From positions 115,933,747 through 115,997,746 of the forward strand of contig JASEVX010000003.1 of the NCBI GenBank assembly GCA_031761405.1: 64,000 nt of DNA, given 5' to 3'. The translations under genes were made by a program, and so were the position numbers. Position 1 is the first letter of the stretch, and each line of letters opens with the position of its first letter. The notes under the pieces are model-generated. The model had not been told where the DNA came from. It saw only the letters and a list, made by a program, of their open reading frames with translations, and searched no databases. Source of the DNA: Serripes groenlandicus. Its lineage: Eukaryota; Mollusca; Bivalvia; Cardiida; Cardiidae. Below are positions 48,206-59,430 of this stretch, piece after piece.

Positions 48206-49172
48206 CATGTTATTTTACAGAGGTATATCCCCTTTTACGTCTGTCCGTCCTGGTGACCTAAAGCCCAGCCACCACCCTTATAAAGACACTTAACCTTATC
48301 TGGCCCGCATCTTAACCATGCATCATAGGATTTTAACGAAACTTGGGACAAACGTTCACCATGATGAGGCGGCGTGTCGCGCACAAGACCCAGGCCTGTA
48401 CCTCATTTGTCAAGGTCACACTTAGAGGTCAAAGGTCAAAATTAGTACTATTTGATAGAACTGTACCTTGTCCGGCCTGCATTTCAACCATGCATTGTAG
48501 GATTTCAAAGAAACTTGGCACAAACGTTCACCATGATGAGGCGACGTGTCGCGCACAATACCCAAACCTGTACATTAAAGGTCAAGGTCACACTTAGAGG
48601 TAAAACGTCAAAATGAGTACTGTTTGATAGGACTACCTTGTCCGGCCCGCATCTCAACCATGCATCTTAGGATTCTCAAGTTACTGGACACACATGTTCA
48701 TCATGATGAGGTGGCTTGTACCTCAAAGGTGAAGGTCACACTCAGAGGTCAAAGGGTCAAAGGTCAAAAGAGTACTGTTTGATAGGACTACCTTGTCCGG
48801 CCCGCATCTCAACCATGAATCTTAGGATTCTCACGTTACTGGACACGCATGGTCACCATGATGAGGTGGCTTGTACCTCAAAGGTCAAGGTCACACTCAG
48901 AGGTCAAAGGTCAAAACGAGTACTGTTTGATAGGACTACCTTGTCCGGTCCGCATCTCAACCATGCATCATAGGATTCTCAAGTTACTGGGCACACATGT
49001 TCACCATGATAAGGTGGCTTGTACCTCAAAGGTCAAGGTCATGGTCAAAGGTCAAAATGAGTACTGTTTGATAGGACTACCTATCGGTCGGTCGGTCGGA
49101 AGTCATATTTTGAGTCAAGGTGCTGTTTTGGGGGTATTTATCATCTTCAGTGATAGTTCTAGTTGCTTTTGT
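48206..49172. repeat. Dispersed repeat with ~125-190-bp tandem units
   Basis: Six units of TTGTCCGGCCCGCATCTCAA, CCATGCATCATAGGATT, TTCACCATGATGAGG, AAGGTCAAGGTCACACTCAG and AGGTCAAAGGTCAAAA. It starts GGTATATCCCCTTTTACGTC and ends TTCAGTGATAGTTCTAG. It lies just 3' of the zinc-finger stop codon and may be part of its 3' UTR. It contains perfect AGGTCAAAGGTCA (DR1) motifs. Confidence 0.72.
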
Positions 49173-49210
49173 CAGCGAAAGGGTTATGAAGAAAAATGTA
49201 GTTCTTAACA

Positions 49211-49216
49211 AATAAA
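49211..49216 (+). terminator. Candidate polyadenylation signal
   Basis: AATAAA 1.2 kb after the stop codon. A second AATAAA lies near 49607. Which, if either, is used cannot be told from sequence alone. Confidence 0.25.
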
Positions 49217-49824
49217 ACGACAATTCTGTGACCGAGTAAAATTGCTTTGCTTGGAATTCACTAAGAAATTATTCAGAATGATCTCTTCTTTTCTTATGTT
49301 TATTCTGTGTATACATATTTATCACATGCCAGTGCCTTTATCCGATCTAATATACCCATTACGTCGTATGTCTTTATATGTCACATGTGTAACATAACAT
49401 GACCGAATCACTATTTTTGTATCCATCCGCGAATGTTTACAAAACGGCTGAGTTCGTGTATCCGGTAAACACAAACGTCACAATAGATGGACGAGATCGG
49501 TCATAAAAATAGTTTTGTGTGTGATTATTTAACAGTATATTAAGTGTTTATTTCATGTTGGGACTATTTTCTGACAGCGAAAAATCGATTTTTTATTAAA
49601 CTCATTCAATAAAACTTTATATAAAATGACAATTCATGGCAGATCCTATATATATGTCAAAAGCGAGTTATATGATGCGGTCGCATAGAGAAGAATAGAA
49701 TAAAATAAAATGGAATGGAATATGTTTTATTAAATAATACAACATACATGTATCTCGTCATACAAAACATATTTATAAATGAAATAAAGCAAATTAAACA
49801 AGGTTACATATGCCTGTCGGTTTG
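49217..49824. other. AT-rich intergenic DNA, no gene seen
   Basis: No ORF of note. 49690-49760 has an A/T-rich phrase (AATAGAATAAAATAAAATGG) that resembles a retrotransposon tail. Confidence 0.4.
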
Positions 49825-50129
49825 TTTGATTGATTGATTGATTGATTGATTGGGGTTTAACGCCGTTTTTAACAATTTCTCAGTTATATCACGGTGGCCA
49901 GTTCACCTACTCATGCATTTCCTGGTTTTCTCACACCAGTATTCCACACAACAATCTTCCCAAGCAACTGGCTGCTTTTCCACATAGACTAAGCTCATTG
50001 GTGGAAGACGAATGACGCATGTCGAATTGACTTTTGTCAATCGTCGGAAAGCCGAGCCGGGATTCGAACTCACAACCCTGGATTGACAGCCCGCGTTGCT
50101 ACCGACTAAGCTACCGGGGCTCGGCTGCA
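49825..50129 (-). mobile_element. Full-length (AATC)n-tail tRNA-derived SINE
   Basis: On the minus strand it begins GCCGAGCCCCGGTAGCTTAG, with an A-box-like TAGCTTAGTCGGTAG and a B-box GAGTTCGAATCCCGGC, then a body and an (AATC)n tail (read as GATT repeats on +). TGTCGGTTTG occurs on both sides (49815-49824 and 50130-50139), a 10-bp target duplication. It is the reference for the truncated copies at 6223, 9889, 11699 and 27547. Confidence 0.87.
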
Positions 50130-50401
50130 TGTCGGTTTGAGTAATAAAGTTCATGTTAATGTTCAATACATAAACATTTAGTAAGAATGTTATTTTTCAA
50201 AATATATACTACGAGAGGATGAACAATTTCGTATGTAACTATAATTGTATGTATGCATGGTGAACATGTATCTAGTAATGGTTATATATTACTATTTCTA
50301 CGTTGTGTTGCCAAATATATATAATTTGCTAGTTCATTCATTGTTTTATAGAACAGAACAGAACAGAACATATTTTATTACACGTAAACTTTACAGTGTT
50401 T

Positions 50402-51106
50402 AGCTCACCTGAGCTTTGCTCAAGGTGAGTTATTGTGATCGCCTTTTGTCCGTCGTGCGTCGTGCGTCAACTTCTTCTCCTCAGTAACCAGTGGGTCAAT
50501 TGGGATGAAACTTCACAGAAAGCATCCTCTCAATGACCTCACCAGATTTCCTTCAAATTGATGGGATCCATGCAGAATTCTGAAATGAAAAAAACTTCAA
50601 AATTCTTCTTTTTCCAAACTGGTTAGCAGATTTTCAAATAATTTTGTAGAAATATTCCTTGGATGACTCTCTATCAGATTCCTTCAAGCCATGTTGATTG
50701 GTCGAAAAACATGGCCGCCAGGGGGGCGGGGCTATTTTGCCTTACATGGCTATAGTGAAAACATAGGAAATCTTCTCGATTTTCAAATAATTTTGTAGAA
50801 ATATTCCTTAAGTGACCCACTTTCAGATTCCTTCAAGCCATGTTGATTGGTCGAAAAACATGGCCGCCAGTGAGCAGGGCTATTTTGCCTTATATGGCTA
50901 TAGTGAAAACTTAAAAAATCTTCTCTTCCAAAATTTTCAGGCCGATTTTCAAATAATTTTGTGGAAATGTTCCTAGGAAGACCCTCTATCAGATTTCTTC
51001 AAGCCAAGTTCATTGGTCGGAAACTATGGCCATCAGGGGGTGGGGCTTATATAGCTAAAGCAAAAAAAAATCAGTTGAGCGATTCAGGGCCATCATGGCC
51101 CTCTTG
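50402..51106. mobile_element. HINE-like AGCTCACC element, 0.7 kb
   Basis: Start AGCTCACCTGAGCTTTGCTC. End GTTGAGCGATTCAGGGCCAT then CATGGCCCTCTTG, inserted between T residues (GTGTTT before, TTTGTG after). Three ~165-bp internal units (AGCCATGTTGATTGGTCGAA). Confidence 0.75.
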
Positions 51107-51841
51107 TTTGTGTTACATATACATAATTTATAAATATATCAGCATAACAATTATACTATGTAGTGAGCGTCATTTAGGAAATATAACTCACATAAAGGAT
51201 GAACTTTTGTACTTTTAGTACTTTTGCAAATCATCAAACTAAAGTAAAATATAGCAATATGAAATATATTATATTTGTTTCACATGTGAATTATATACTT
51301 GTCAAATCAAATTTACAATATATGAATTACTATCATTTACGAATCTAATATACATGAAAGTAAAACATTACTTTTATACTTCTAAATGTTATAATAGCAA
51401 ACTATTGAGCACAATATGAAAACATATAGCATGGCTTATATATTGCTTCAATAACATGTTGAAGCGATACTGATATCAGATTGTGTCTGTGATGTTTCCA
51501 CAATTTTGTTTATATATATAACGTTTGTTTATAAAGCCATTGTACTTGAGTGAATCAACGTTTACAAAGACAAAAGACAAAGACATTTGGGCAATACACT
51601 TATTCCCCCATTTTCTACAACGAACCTTGCCTAATTAATAACATCAGAATATATATTTATTGACTCAAAATTTACAAAGTTTATGGTCGTTTATCATTAT
51701 GGACCCTATATTATAGTTTGGTAAAGAAAGATCATTAAACATATCAAAATACATACAATACATATATATTAAAGCACATCATTGTTGCGTTTATGAAAAG
51801 GAAAGGTAATACATTTACAATGGTTGTTAAGGTCAGCTCTA

Positions 51842-52080
51842 TTATTGGTTTTTACATGTTATTTGATAACATGTTACGAAGGACTCAACAATATATTTAC
51901 TTAATCTGAACATTTCTGATTTGTTTTGAGTATTTAGCAGCTGTATACATTTAAACATACTAGGCCTAACTATGTAATAACGTTTGATACAGTTTCTTCT
52001 CAATTGATTATATGGTGTACACTTAAACATAACATGAAATCCGTCCTCTACTACGTTGTAGTCACATATTTGGCAATATC
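51842..52080 (-). pseudogene. Non-LTR retrotransposon ORF2 C-terminal fragment
   Basis: About 80 residues beginning near RYCQICDYNVVEDGFHVMFK. The CxxC...HxxxxC pattern (CQIC, FHVMFKC) and the following YYIVRPSMFKCIQLL stretch are what I know from the C-terminal zinc-knuckle region downstream of reverse transcriptase in mollusc non-LTR elements. The upstream end is cut where a HINE-like fragment begins (~52081). No RT domain remains. Confidence 0.6.
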
Positions 52081-52265
52081 TCAAGGTCACTAGGCCAAAT
52101 TGTAGAACAATCTAGTTAACACTATAGAGATTGTATTTTTGACTTGAGCAGCTTGAAATTTTGTCAGAAAGTTTGTCTTGATGATATTGCCATTGGCGCT
52201 GAAAGAGTTAAGTCTTAAATAGCCCATTCTCAGGTGAGCGGTTCCAGGGCCTCATGGCTCTCTTG
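52081..52265. mobile_element. HINE-like element, 3' end fragment
   Basis: One internal unit and the end CTCAGGTGAGCGGTTCCAGG then GCCTCATGGCTCTCTTG before TT. Confidence 0.65.
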
Positions 52266-52614
52266 TTTTAATAGTTTGGTTTACGACCCGATTCATCAAA
52301 GCTCAGATGGTTTTGCCTATTTAAAATATTGAGATTTTTAAATAAATGGGTACTCTTTAGAAAATCAATAATGATTCATTTGAATTACTACATGTTACAG
52401 CATAATTATAGAAACTGTAAAAACAACGTTAACCCAACTATGCAATAGGCAGAGATTATATTATTTGTAAATGAAGCATGTCATCGATTGGCGATTTTGG
52501 TCATTCTTAATTAATAGACGACAAGGTGTCATCGTTTCCCATAGAGTAATTAAGTTGTCTCTGCTTCCTTCCGTTATAAATACTTCGCTGTTTTCACGAT
52601 TTCATCCGATTTCT
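52266..52614. other. Intergenic DNA, no gene seen
   Basis: AT-rich; nothing recognised. Confidence 0.4.
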
Positions 52615-53041
52615 AGTGCTCAAGGTGAGTTATTGTGATCAAAATCCGTCGTCCGCCGTCAACATTTGCTTGTTAACACTCTAGAGGCAACATTTTGCAT
52701 CCAATCATAATTAAAGTTTATTAGGACATACACCTCTATCAAATCTAGGCCAAGTTCGAAACTGGGTCATTTGAGGTCACAAACTAGGTCACTAGATCAA
52801 ATTAAATGAAAATCTTGTTTACACTCTGGAAGCCGCATGTTTGGCTTAAGCATGCTGAAACTTTGTCAGAATGTTTATTTAGTGATATCTAGGCCAATGT
52901 CGAATATAGGTCATGTCGGGGTCAAAAGCTAGGTCACTAGGTCAAATTGAAGTCAAATCTCGTTAACGCTCTAGCGGTCTCAATTTTTGCTTCAGCAGCC
53001 CATTCTCAGGTGAGCGATTCCAGGGCCTCATGGCCCTCTTG
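52615..53041. mobile_element. HINE-like AGCTCACC element, 5' truncated
   Basis: Begins inside the head (AGTGCTCAAGGTGAGTTATT). Ends CTCAGGTGAGCGATTCCAGG then GCCTCATGGCCCTCTTG. Confidence 0.68.
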
Positions 53042-53277
53042 TTCATGTTTCGATCGAGATGAACGATTCGTACCAACTGGTTTTCGCTCTTTGCTCTTTG
53101 CTCTTGGGGAACTGACTTGACCATTTTCTTTTGTTTATTTTTCAGTTTTCTACTGGCATGTTAAAATTAAAGTGACATTACAAACAAACATAACATATTT
53201 AATAATTCTTGCTATATTTTGACTATACATGTGAACTTTCATAATGCTCAAACTTGATCATAAATATCTTTATTTTT

Positions 53278-54299
53278 TAGCTTGTTAAAACACTCTACAG
53301 GCTATATTTTGCATCCAATCTTCATGGAAGTTTATCAGAACATTCATCTCCATCAAATCTTGGACAAGTTCGAAACTGGGCCATATGAGGTCAAAAACTA
53401 GGTCACTAAGTCAAATTGAACGGAAATCTTGTTAACACTCTGGAGGCCACATTTTCCAGTTAAGCATGTTCGAACATTGGTCATGTCGGGTCAAACAGTA
53501 GGTCACTAGGTCAAATTGAAGGAAAATCTTGTTAACACTACAGAGGCCGCAATGTTTGCTTCAGCAGTTTGAAATTTTGTCAGAATGTTTGTTTTAAAAA
53601 TATTTAGGTCAAGTTCGAATATGGGTCAGAAACTAGGTCAATAGGCCATATTGAATGGAAATCTTGTTATCACTGTAGAAGCTGCATTTTTTGCTTCAGC
53701 AGCTTGAAATTTGGCCAGAATGTTGAGCTGAATGATATCTAGGTAAAAACGTAGGTCACTAGGTCAAATTGAAGGAAAATCCTGTTAACATCCTAGAGGC
53801 CGCTTCAGAAGTTTGAAATTTTGTCAGAATGTTTGTCTTAAAGATATCTAGGTCAAGTTCAAATATGGGTCATATTGCGTCAGAAAGTTGGTCACTAGGC
53901 CAAATTGAAGGAAAATCTTGATAACTCTGTAGAATACGCAAAAGAAAATCTTGTTAACACTTTGGATGCCACATTATTTGCTTCAGCAGCTTGAAATTTG
54001 GTTAGAATGTTTGTCTAAATGATATCTAGGTCAAGTTCGAGTATGGGTCATATTGGGTCAGAAAACAGGTAAATAAAGGAAAATATTGTTCAAACTCCGG
54101 AGGCCGCATTTTTACTTTGTGCAAGTTGAAACTTTGTCAGAATGTTGTCTTGATGATCTAGTCCATGATATGGGTCATATCAGGTAAAACAAAAAAGAAG
54201 ATCACTAGGCCAAATGAAGGAAAATTGTCTTGATGTGTTTTGCATTGCAGTACATTATATAATTAAGGTGAGCGATCCAGGGCTATCATGGCCATCTTG
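53278..54299. mobile_element. HINE-like element with ~145-bp units
   Basis: Starts AGCTTGTTAAAACACTCTAC, apparently with the head deleted. It has six to seven units (CTTGTTAACACTCTGGAGGC and others) and ends AATTAAGGTGAGCGATCCAG then GGCTATCATGGCCATCTTG before TTTT. Confidence 0.68.
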
Positions 54300-54321
54300 T
54301 TTTAAATTACTACGTATTTTT

Positions 54322-54995
54322 AGCTCTACTGGCCAAAGGCCAGAAGGGCTTATGTCGTGGCGATTTGTCCGTCGTCCGTGCGTGCGTGCGTGCGTGCGTC
54401 CGTAAACAAGTTCTTGTTAACACGATACAGTCTTCACTTAAACTTATACAGTAGTTAGATATCCATGAGAGCTCGGTTCCTTTCGAAACCAGCCAGATCC
54501 GCCCATGCATGACTGGATTATGGCCCTTGAAATGGTCAAAATTGCTATAAAAGAGCTTGTTAACACGATACAGTCTTCACTTTTGATTGTATCTCAAGCA
54601 AACTTATACAGTAGTTAGATATCCATGAGAGCTCAGTTCCTTTTGTAAACCAGCCAGATCCGCCCATGCAAGACTGGATTATGGCCCCTTGAAATTGTCC
54701 AAATTGCTATAATTGAGCATGTGAACACAATAGAGGCTCCATTTACTATCTGATCTTCACCAAACTTAGGTAGTAGTTAAATATTGATGAGAGCTTGGTT
54801 CCTTTTGAAAATCAGCCAGATCCGCCCATGCAAGATTGGATTATGGTCCATGAAATTGTAAAAATTGCTATAATACAGCTTGTGAACACAAAAGAGCCTG
54901 CATTTACTATCCGATCTTCACCATACATACATGCTCTGGATTGAAAATGACCAAAGAACCATACCAGTAGAGCATAGGCCCTCATGGGCCTCTTG
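54322..54995. mobile_element. HINE-like element, AGCTCTACTGG family, copy 1
   Basis: Starts AGCTCTACTGGCCAAAGGCC. Ends ACCAGTAGAGCATAGGCCCT then CATGGGCCTCTTG before TT. CCAGTAGAGC is the inverted form of the start and precedes the GGCCC-TCAT-GGGCC hairpin. The interior has ~170-bp units (AACCAGCCAGATCCGCCCAT) and a GTGC-rich microsatellite near 54378. A close copy is at 61682. Confidence 0.78.
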
Positions 54996-55404
54996 TTGGT
55001 TTATTTACTCCCGTTTTTGTTATCATACTTCTGCTAAACTGGAAGGCGAATAGACTTCTCCCTCTCCGTCCAAAGCTTTTGTCACACTTAACTTATTACC
55101 AGAGGAAATCAATTTTAATATATGTTAATATTTAATGGCGCTGTCACATAGCACCGGCTAAGCGCAATGACAAGCGGTGATAATCTCTCCGTCCGCATTT
55201 TCTTTATTTTTTCAACCGTGAACTCAACGTTTCCATACCGTCTCCATACCAGGTCCTTACCGCTTACAGCGTCCTGGTACCAGCCAGTGTCACCGTGTTG
55301 GTCGTTTTCTTGCCGGGTCTCGCCGGGTCCATGCCGGGTCCTCACCGGCTCCTTACTGCCCGGAACGCCCCCATACCGTTCGCTTAACGTTCGCTCCGCC
55401 TTGT

Positions 55405-55427
55405 TGACGTCACACACGGTATATAAA
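55405..55427 (+). promoter_or_regulatory. TATA-type promoter inside the Harbinger element
   Basis: GTCACACACGGTATATAAAA lies about 90 bp upstream of the ATG at 55516, on the + strand, and faces the transposase relic. Plausible core promoter for the element's second gene. Confidence 0.5.
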
Positions 55428-55515
55428 AGCTGAGAATTCACCCGTCCGGTCACACATCAGTTCACGAAGTGTACGTACATATACTCCTCATACATTTTCT
55501 CAAAAATCCTAACTA

Positions 55516-55650
55516 ATGCCTAAACGTGGATTGAAAGCTGCTGGCAGAGGGGTGGGTAAAGTAAGGAAACTTCCGGAACCGCAGGATCCTCCAACCAGAT
55601 CCACAACTTTAAGGGTAAAGAAGCCCAATCCAAAGTATGAGTCCTTGTAA
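55516..55650 (+). pseudogene. Truncated second ORF of the Harbinger element
   Basis: A 44-codon basic peptide starting MPKRGLKAAGRGVGKVRKLP, with stop TAA at 55648. Autonomous Harbinger elements usually carry a second, DNA-binding (Myb/SANT-like) protein gene. This could be its first part, cut by an internal deletion that fused it to the transposase relic near 55640-55650. There is no conserved domain to prove it. Confidence 0.4.
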
Positions 55651-56285
55651 TTATAATATAGGGATCCTGACTTGGCTGGGCAGCGGATGGCGACATGGCT
55701 TCCCGTCCAGGGCGCCTATGGTGTGTGGGAAGTTCCACCGCTTCAGAAATCCTTCTGCTATGGCTTGCCATTCTTCAGGTGTCGTCGGAGGGGTCATCAC
55801 TTCATCCATATATTCATCGCAGATTGCCTGGCAGACTTCCCGGACTACTATGGACATCGTGTTTGGTGGGATGCGCCAGCCAAACTAGAGTTCGGTGTAC
55901 TTTGCACCCGAGGCAAGGTGCCCCAGCGAAACGGCCAACTTGTGTCCTGGGTCGAGTGGCTCCACGATACGACGTATGTTGCTTTGTGAGGCGATGTTCT
56001 ATACGGGTTAATATTTTCATCGTACATCTCGGGAGGCATTCTCATAAAGTTCTTGAAAGCCGTGGGATCCTCACGCCGCAGTTCGATCATAAGCTGATGG
56101 TACACGCCGAACTGTTTGCGACGACTGATCCATCCCCTGGTCCATGCACATCTCCCCCGTTGGCCGCGGCGAGCCCGTCTTTGCTGCGGTCGGACGTGGA
56201 ATGCCAGGTCTATATTTTGTTGGTCGCGTTCACGTTGGGCACGGGCCAACATATACATGTTCCGAAGTTTCTCATGACACTCCAT
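55640..56285 (-). pseudogene. Harbinger transposase pseudogene
   Basis: The likely start is ATG at 56285. The N-terminal part has a basic stretch and RRKQFGVYHQLMIELRREDP, then FMRMPPEMYDE, typical of the Harbinger nuclease N-terminus. A frameshift near 56000 moves the reading to GHLASGAKYTELW and then VVREVCQAICDEYM, KRWNFPHTIGALDGK (the first catalytic Asp lies in LDG, about 55705-55707). A one-base shift follows, then HVAIRCPAKSGSLYYNYKD near 55640-55700. The later catalytic Asp and Glu regions are deleted. Not functional. Confidence 0.82.
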
Positions 56286-56866
56286 GATGACGACTGGTCC
56301 GATGGAGAGCAGGCACTAAATGAAGCTTTGACATTTTTCGTCGTTTTTATACAGAAAACTATGGAGTCACGGTGTCTGGCACGGTTTCTAAACGGGCGCA
56401 ATGAAAACACACGGCAACAGGCCGGTATGGAGACGTTATGAAGACGGTGGAACGGTAACAGGACGTTATTAGGTCGTTAAGGGACCGGTTAAGGGGCCGG
56501 TAGGTAGCCGGTATGAGACGGTGGGTCGACGTTGAGCAAACGGTGAGAGCCCGGTATGAACACGGTAACACGTCGTCACCGCCCCATGAACAGTTCCATA
56601 ACGGCCTCGTACCGGCCCACCGTCCTTATACCGTCCTCTTACCGTCCCCATACCGGGTTCTTGCCGTGTTCCACCGCTTGTACCCAAAAGCTTTGGACAT
56701 GTTCAAAACTTTCGCCGGGTCTCGCCGGCCACTAACGGGCCCCAACCGTGTTCACCGATCGCTCAACGCCCCGCCGTGTGCTCTCACCGTGTTTCACCGT
56801 CCGCACGAAAATTACCACACGGTGACACACGGTAGACTTACCCGGCACTATGTGACAGCTACATAA

Positions 56867-57065
56867 GCACCTATGTTGTTTATTTTTATCTAATTGATCT
56901 AGTTAGAGGATTTACATCCTGTCTGTTTGCACAGGTTATTTAAATGTAATGAACTGCATCTTCTTTCTTCCAGTCATGCTTCATAACACAAAATTCTTCT
57001 TGAATTTGATGGTAAAACTAAATAGAGCGAAACGTTTGATTGGAATACCTTTCGGATATCCTTAA
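56867..57065. other. Intergenic DNA, no gene seen
   Basis: AT-rich spacer between the Harbinger element and the satellite. Confidence 0.4.
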
Positions 57066-58485
57066 ATGCACTAGAATTGCAGACTATCCTCATGTACACT
57101 AGAATTGCAGGCTATCCCCACGAACACTAGAATTACAGGTTATTCCCACGTACACTAGAATTGCAGGCTATCCCCACGTACACTAGAATTGTAGGTTATC
57201 CTCACGTACACTAGAATTGTAGGTTATCCTCACGTACACTATAATTGTAGGTTAGGCTAACCTCACGTACACTATAATTGCAGGTAAGCCTCACGTGCAT
57301 TAGAATTGAAGGTTATCCTCATGTACACTAGCATTGAAAGTTTTCCTCACGTGCCCTAGAATTGCAGGTTATCCTCATGTGCACTATAATTGCCGACTAT
57401 CCTCACTTACATTATAAATCCAGGTTATCCTCACGTACACTAGAATTGAAGGTTATCCTCACGTACACTAAATTGTAGGTTATCCTCACGTTCACTAGAA
57501 TTGTAGGTTATCCTCACGTACACTATAATTGTAGGTTAGGCTAACCTCACGTACACTATAATTGCAGTTAAGCCTCACGTGCATTATAATTGAAGGTTAT
57601 CCTCATGTACACTGGCATTGAAAGTTTTCCTCACGTGCCCTAGAATTGCAGGTTATCCTCATGTACACTATACTTGCAGGTTATCCTCACGTACACTAGA
57701 ATTGCAGGTTATCCTCTCGCACACTAGAATTACAGACTTTCCTCACGTACACTAGAACTGCAGGTTATCCTCTCGCACACTAGAATTACAGACTTTCCTC
57801 ACGTACACTAGAATTGCAGGTTATCCTCTCGCACACTAGAATTACAGACTTTCCTCACGTACACTAGAATTGCAGGTTATCCTCTCGCACACTAGAATTA
57901 CAGACTTTCCTCACGTACACTAGAACTGTAGGTTATCCTCTCGCACACTAGAATTACAGACTTTCCTCACGTACACTAGAATTGCAGGTTATCCTCTCGC
58001 ACACTAGAATTACAGACTTTCCTCACGTACACTAGAATTGCAGGTTATCCTCTCGCACACTAGAATTACAGACTTTCCTCACGTACACTAGAATTGCAGG
58101 TTATCCTCTCGCACACTAGAATTACAGACTTTCCTCACGTACACTAGAACTGCAGGTTATCCTTACGTACACTAGAATTACAGGCTATCCTCACGTGAAC
58201 TAAAATTGCAGGCTATCCTCACGTAAACTATAATTGCAGGCTATCCTCACGTACAGTATAATTGCAGGCTATCCTCACGTACACTAGAATTGCAGGCTAT
58301 CCTCACGTACACTAGAATTGCAGGTTATCCTTATGTACACTAGAATTGCATGTTATCCTCACGTGAAGTAGAATTGCAGACTTTCCTCACGTGCACTATA
58401 ATTGCAGGTTATCTTCACGTACACTAGACTTGCAGGTTATCCTCACGTATACTAGAACTGCTGGTTATCCTCACGTACACTATAA
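57066..58485. repeat. 28-bp satellite with 56-bp higher-order block
   Basis: The basic unit is TCCTCACGTACACTAGAATT plus GCAGGTTA, about 50 copies with many substitutions. From about 57688 to 58150, eight nearly identical 56-bp dimers alternate TCCTCACGTACACTAGAATT and TCCTCTCGCACACTAGAATT. A ~285-bp block is also duplicated (about 57235 and 57519, both with GTAGGTTAGGCTAACC). Confidence 0.9.
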
Positions 58486-58561
58486 GGTTGTCCTTATTTA
58501 CATGGCAACCGGGGACTTTGGCAGTTTGTGTTCTCAGGTGTAGAGCCATTATGGCGCTCTT
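58486..58561. mobile_element. HINE-like 3' end next to the satellite
   Basis: CTCAGGTGTAGAGCCATTAT then GGCGCTCTTG is a hairpin plus CTCTTG ending like the other families. The 28-bp array may therefore be the internal tandem region of such an element. No matching start was found with certainty. Confidence 0.5.
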
Positions 58562-59430
58562 GTAAGATGATAAGATCCATGCTCTCAATAAACAGAAGTA
58601 GATTGAAAATGACTGAATTTGTTGAAGTTCATTCTATTCTGGATAAAGTGCAGTTGACTATGATTGCTTGCATAGCTACAGGAAAACCAACCTTATCGTA
58701 ATGATTACAAATGGCCATAAATATATAGGGTTCTGTGTATCGATGCTATGGTATATAGATGTACAACATTTGCCAGAAGTTTCCTGTGACTAAATTGCGA
58801 CCAGTGTATCGCATGCCAGATCAAACTGCACTAACACGCAGGTTAATATGGGTCTACACTGTTCGCAAATGTAGTAAAGTTTGATTTCCACACAGCACCG
58901 CCGCTCATTTATGAAAAAATGGAATCCCAAAGGTAATTGATTACGCTTATTTGATACCCATAATCAGGTCGTGTTTCCAAAAGATTAACATTTCTCATTA
59001 AACTTTCAAGCGTGTTCTGCATTCAGTTTTAATTGCTTTTAGTATTTGGCCCCTAGTTTTAATTTGTGTTTTGCGAAGTCAATTGCTCTTCTTGCGTTTT
59101 TACATGCAATGAAGACTAAAATTAAGATAGTTCTTATACCAAAAGCTTACGTAATACCATAATATAGCAGACCATTATGGTCCTATACCGCTCACTTGAT
59201 TTAATATAAATGGAATAGTTTTTCTGCTGAATACCTCCGTATATTGTCATGCCTAGCTTTCAGGAAGTATAAATTTGTACATTTTTTGTGCTGCCCTCTG
59301 TTTTTTCAAAATGGATAATTTAGACATTTAAGTTAGACATAAGGATCTTAAATGTTTCTTTTAGATATATGGAAAACGAGTAGCTTGAAAGCGGGTAGTT
59401 CAAAAACATTTTGAGAAAATCCCTGCAATG
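58562..59430. other. Intergenic DNA, no gene seen
   Basis: AT-rich, no repeats recognised and no ORF of note. Confidence 0.45.

Larger units (their letters stand above)
50340..52080 (-). mobile_element. Non-LTR retrotransposon 3' remnant, interrupted
   Basis: The minus-strand coding relic at 51842-52080 is followed (toward lower coordinates) by AT-rich sequence resembling a 3' UTR and a tail of GTTCT repeats (read as AGAACAGAACAGAACAG at ~50349). A HINE-like element (50402-51106) interrupts it. The linkage across the HINE is inferred from position only. Confidence 0.45.
55136..56863. mobile_element. PIF/Harbinger DNA transposon, 1.73 kb
   Basis: TAA target duplication at 55133-55135 and 56864-56866. 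Inverted ends TGGCGCTGTCACATAGCACC and, read inward on the minus strand, TGTAGCTGTCACATAGTGCC agree over about 27 bp with a few mismatches. It contains a frameshifted minus-strand Harbinger transposase and a short + strand ORF behind a TATA box. The zones inside both ends are GC-rich and full of ACCGT/CCGGT-type motifs. It is non-autonomous now. Confidence 0.88.

Noticed and set aside
47951..48256. 101-codon + ORF overlapping the end of the zinc-finger gene
   Set aside because: It is in a different frame from exon 4 and extends into dispersed repeat with no domain.
48343..49208. Short ORFs of 84-119 codons after the zinc-finger gene
   Set aside because: They translate the repeated TTGTCCGGCCCGCATC units in different frames. 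No conserved frame exists.
55695..56441. 248-codon + strand ORF
   Set aside because: It is antisense to the Harbinger transposase relic, which has recognisable motifs on the minus strand. Its composition follows the complement of that coding sequence.
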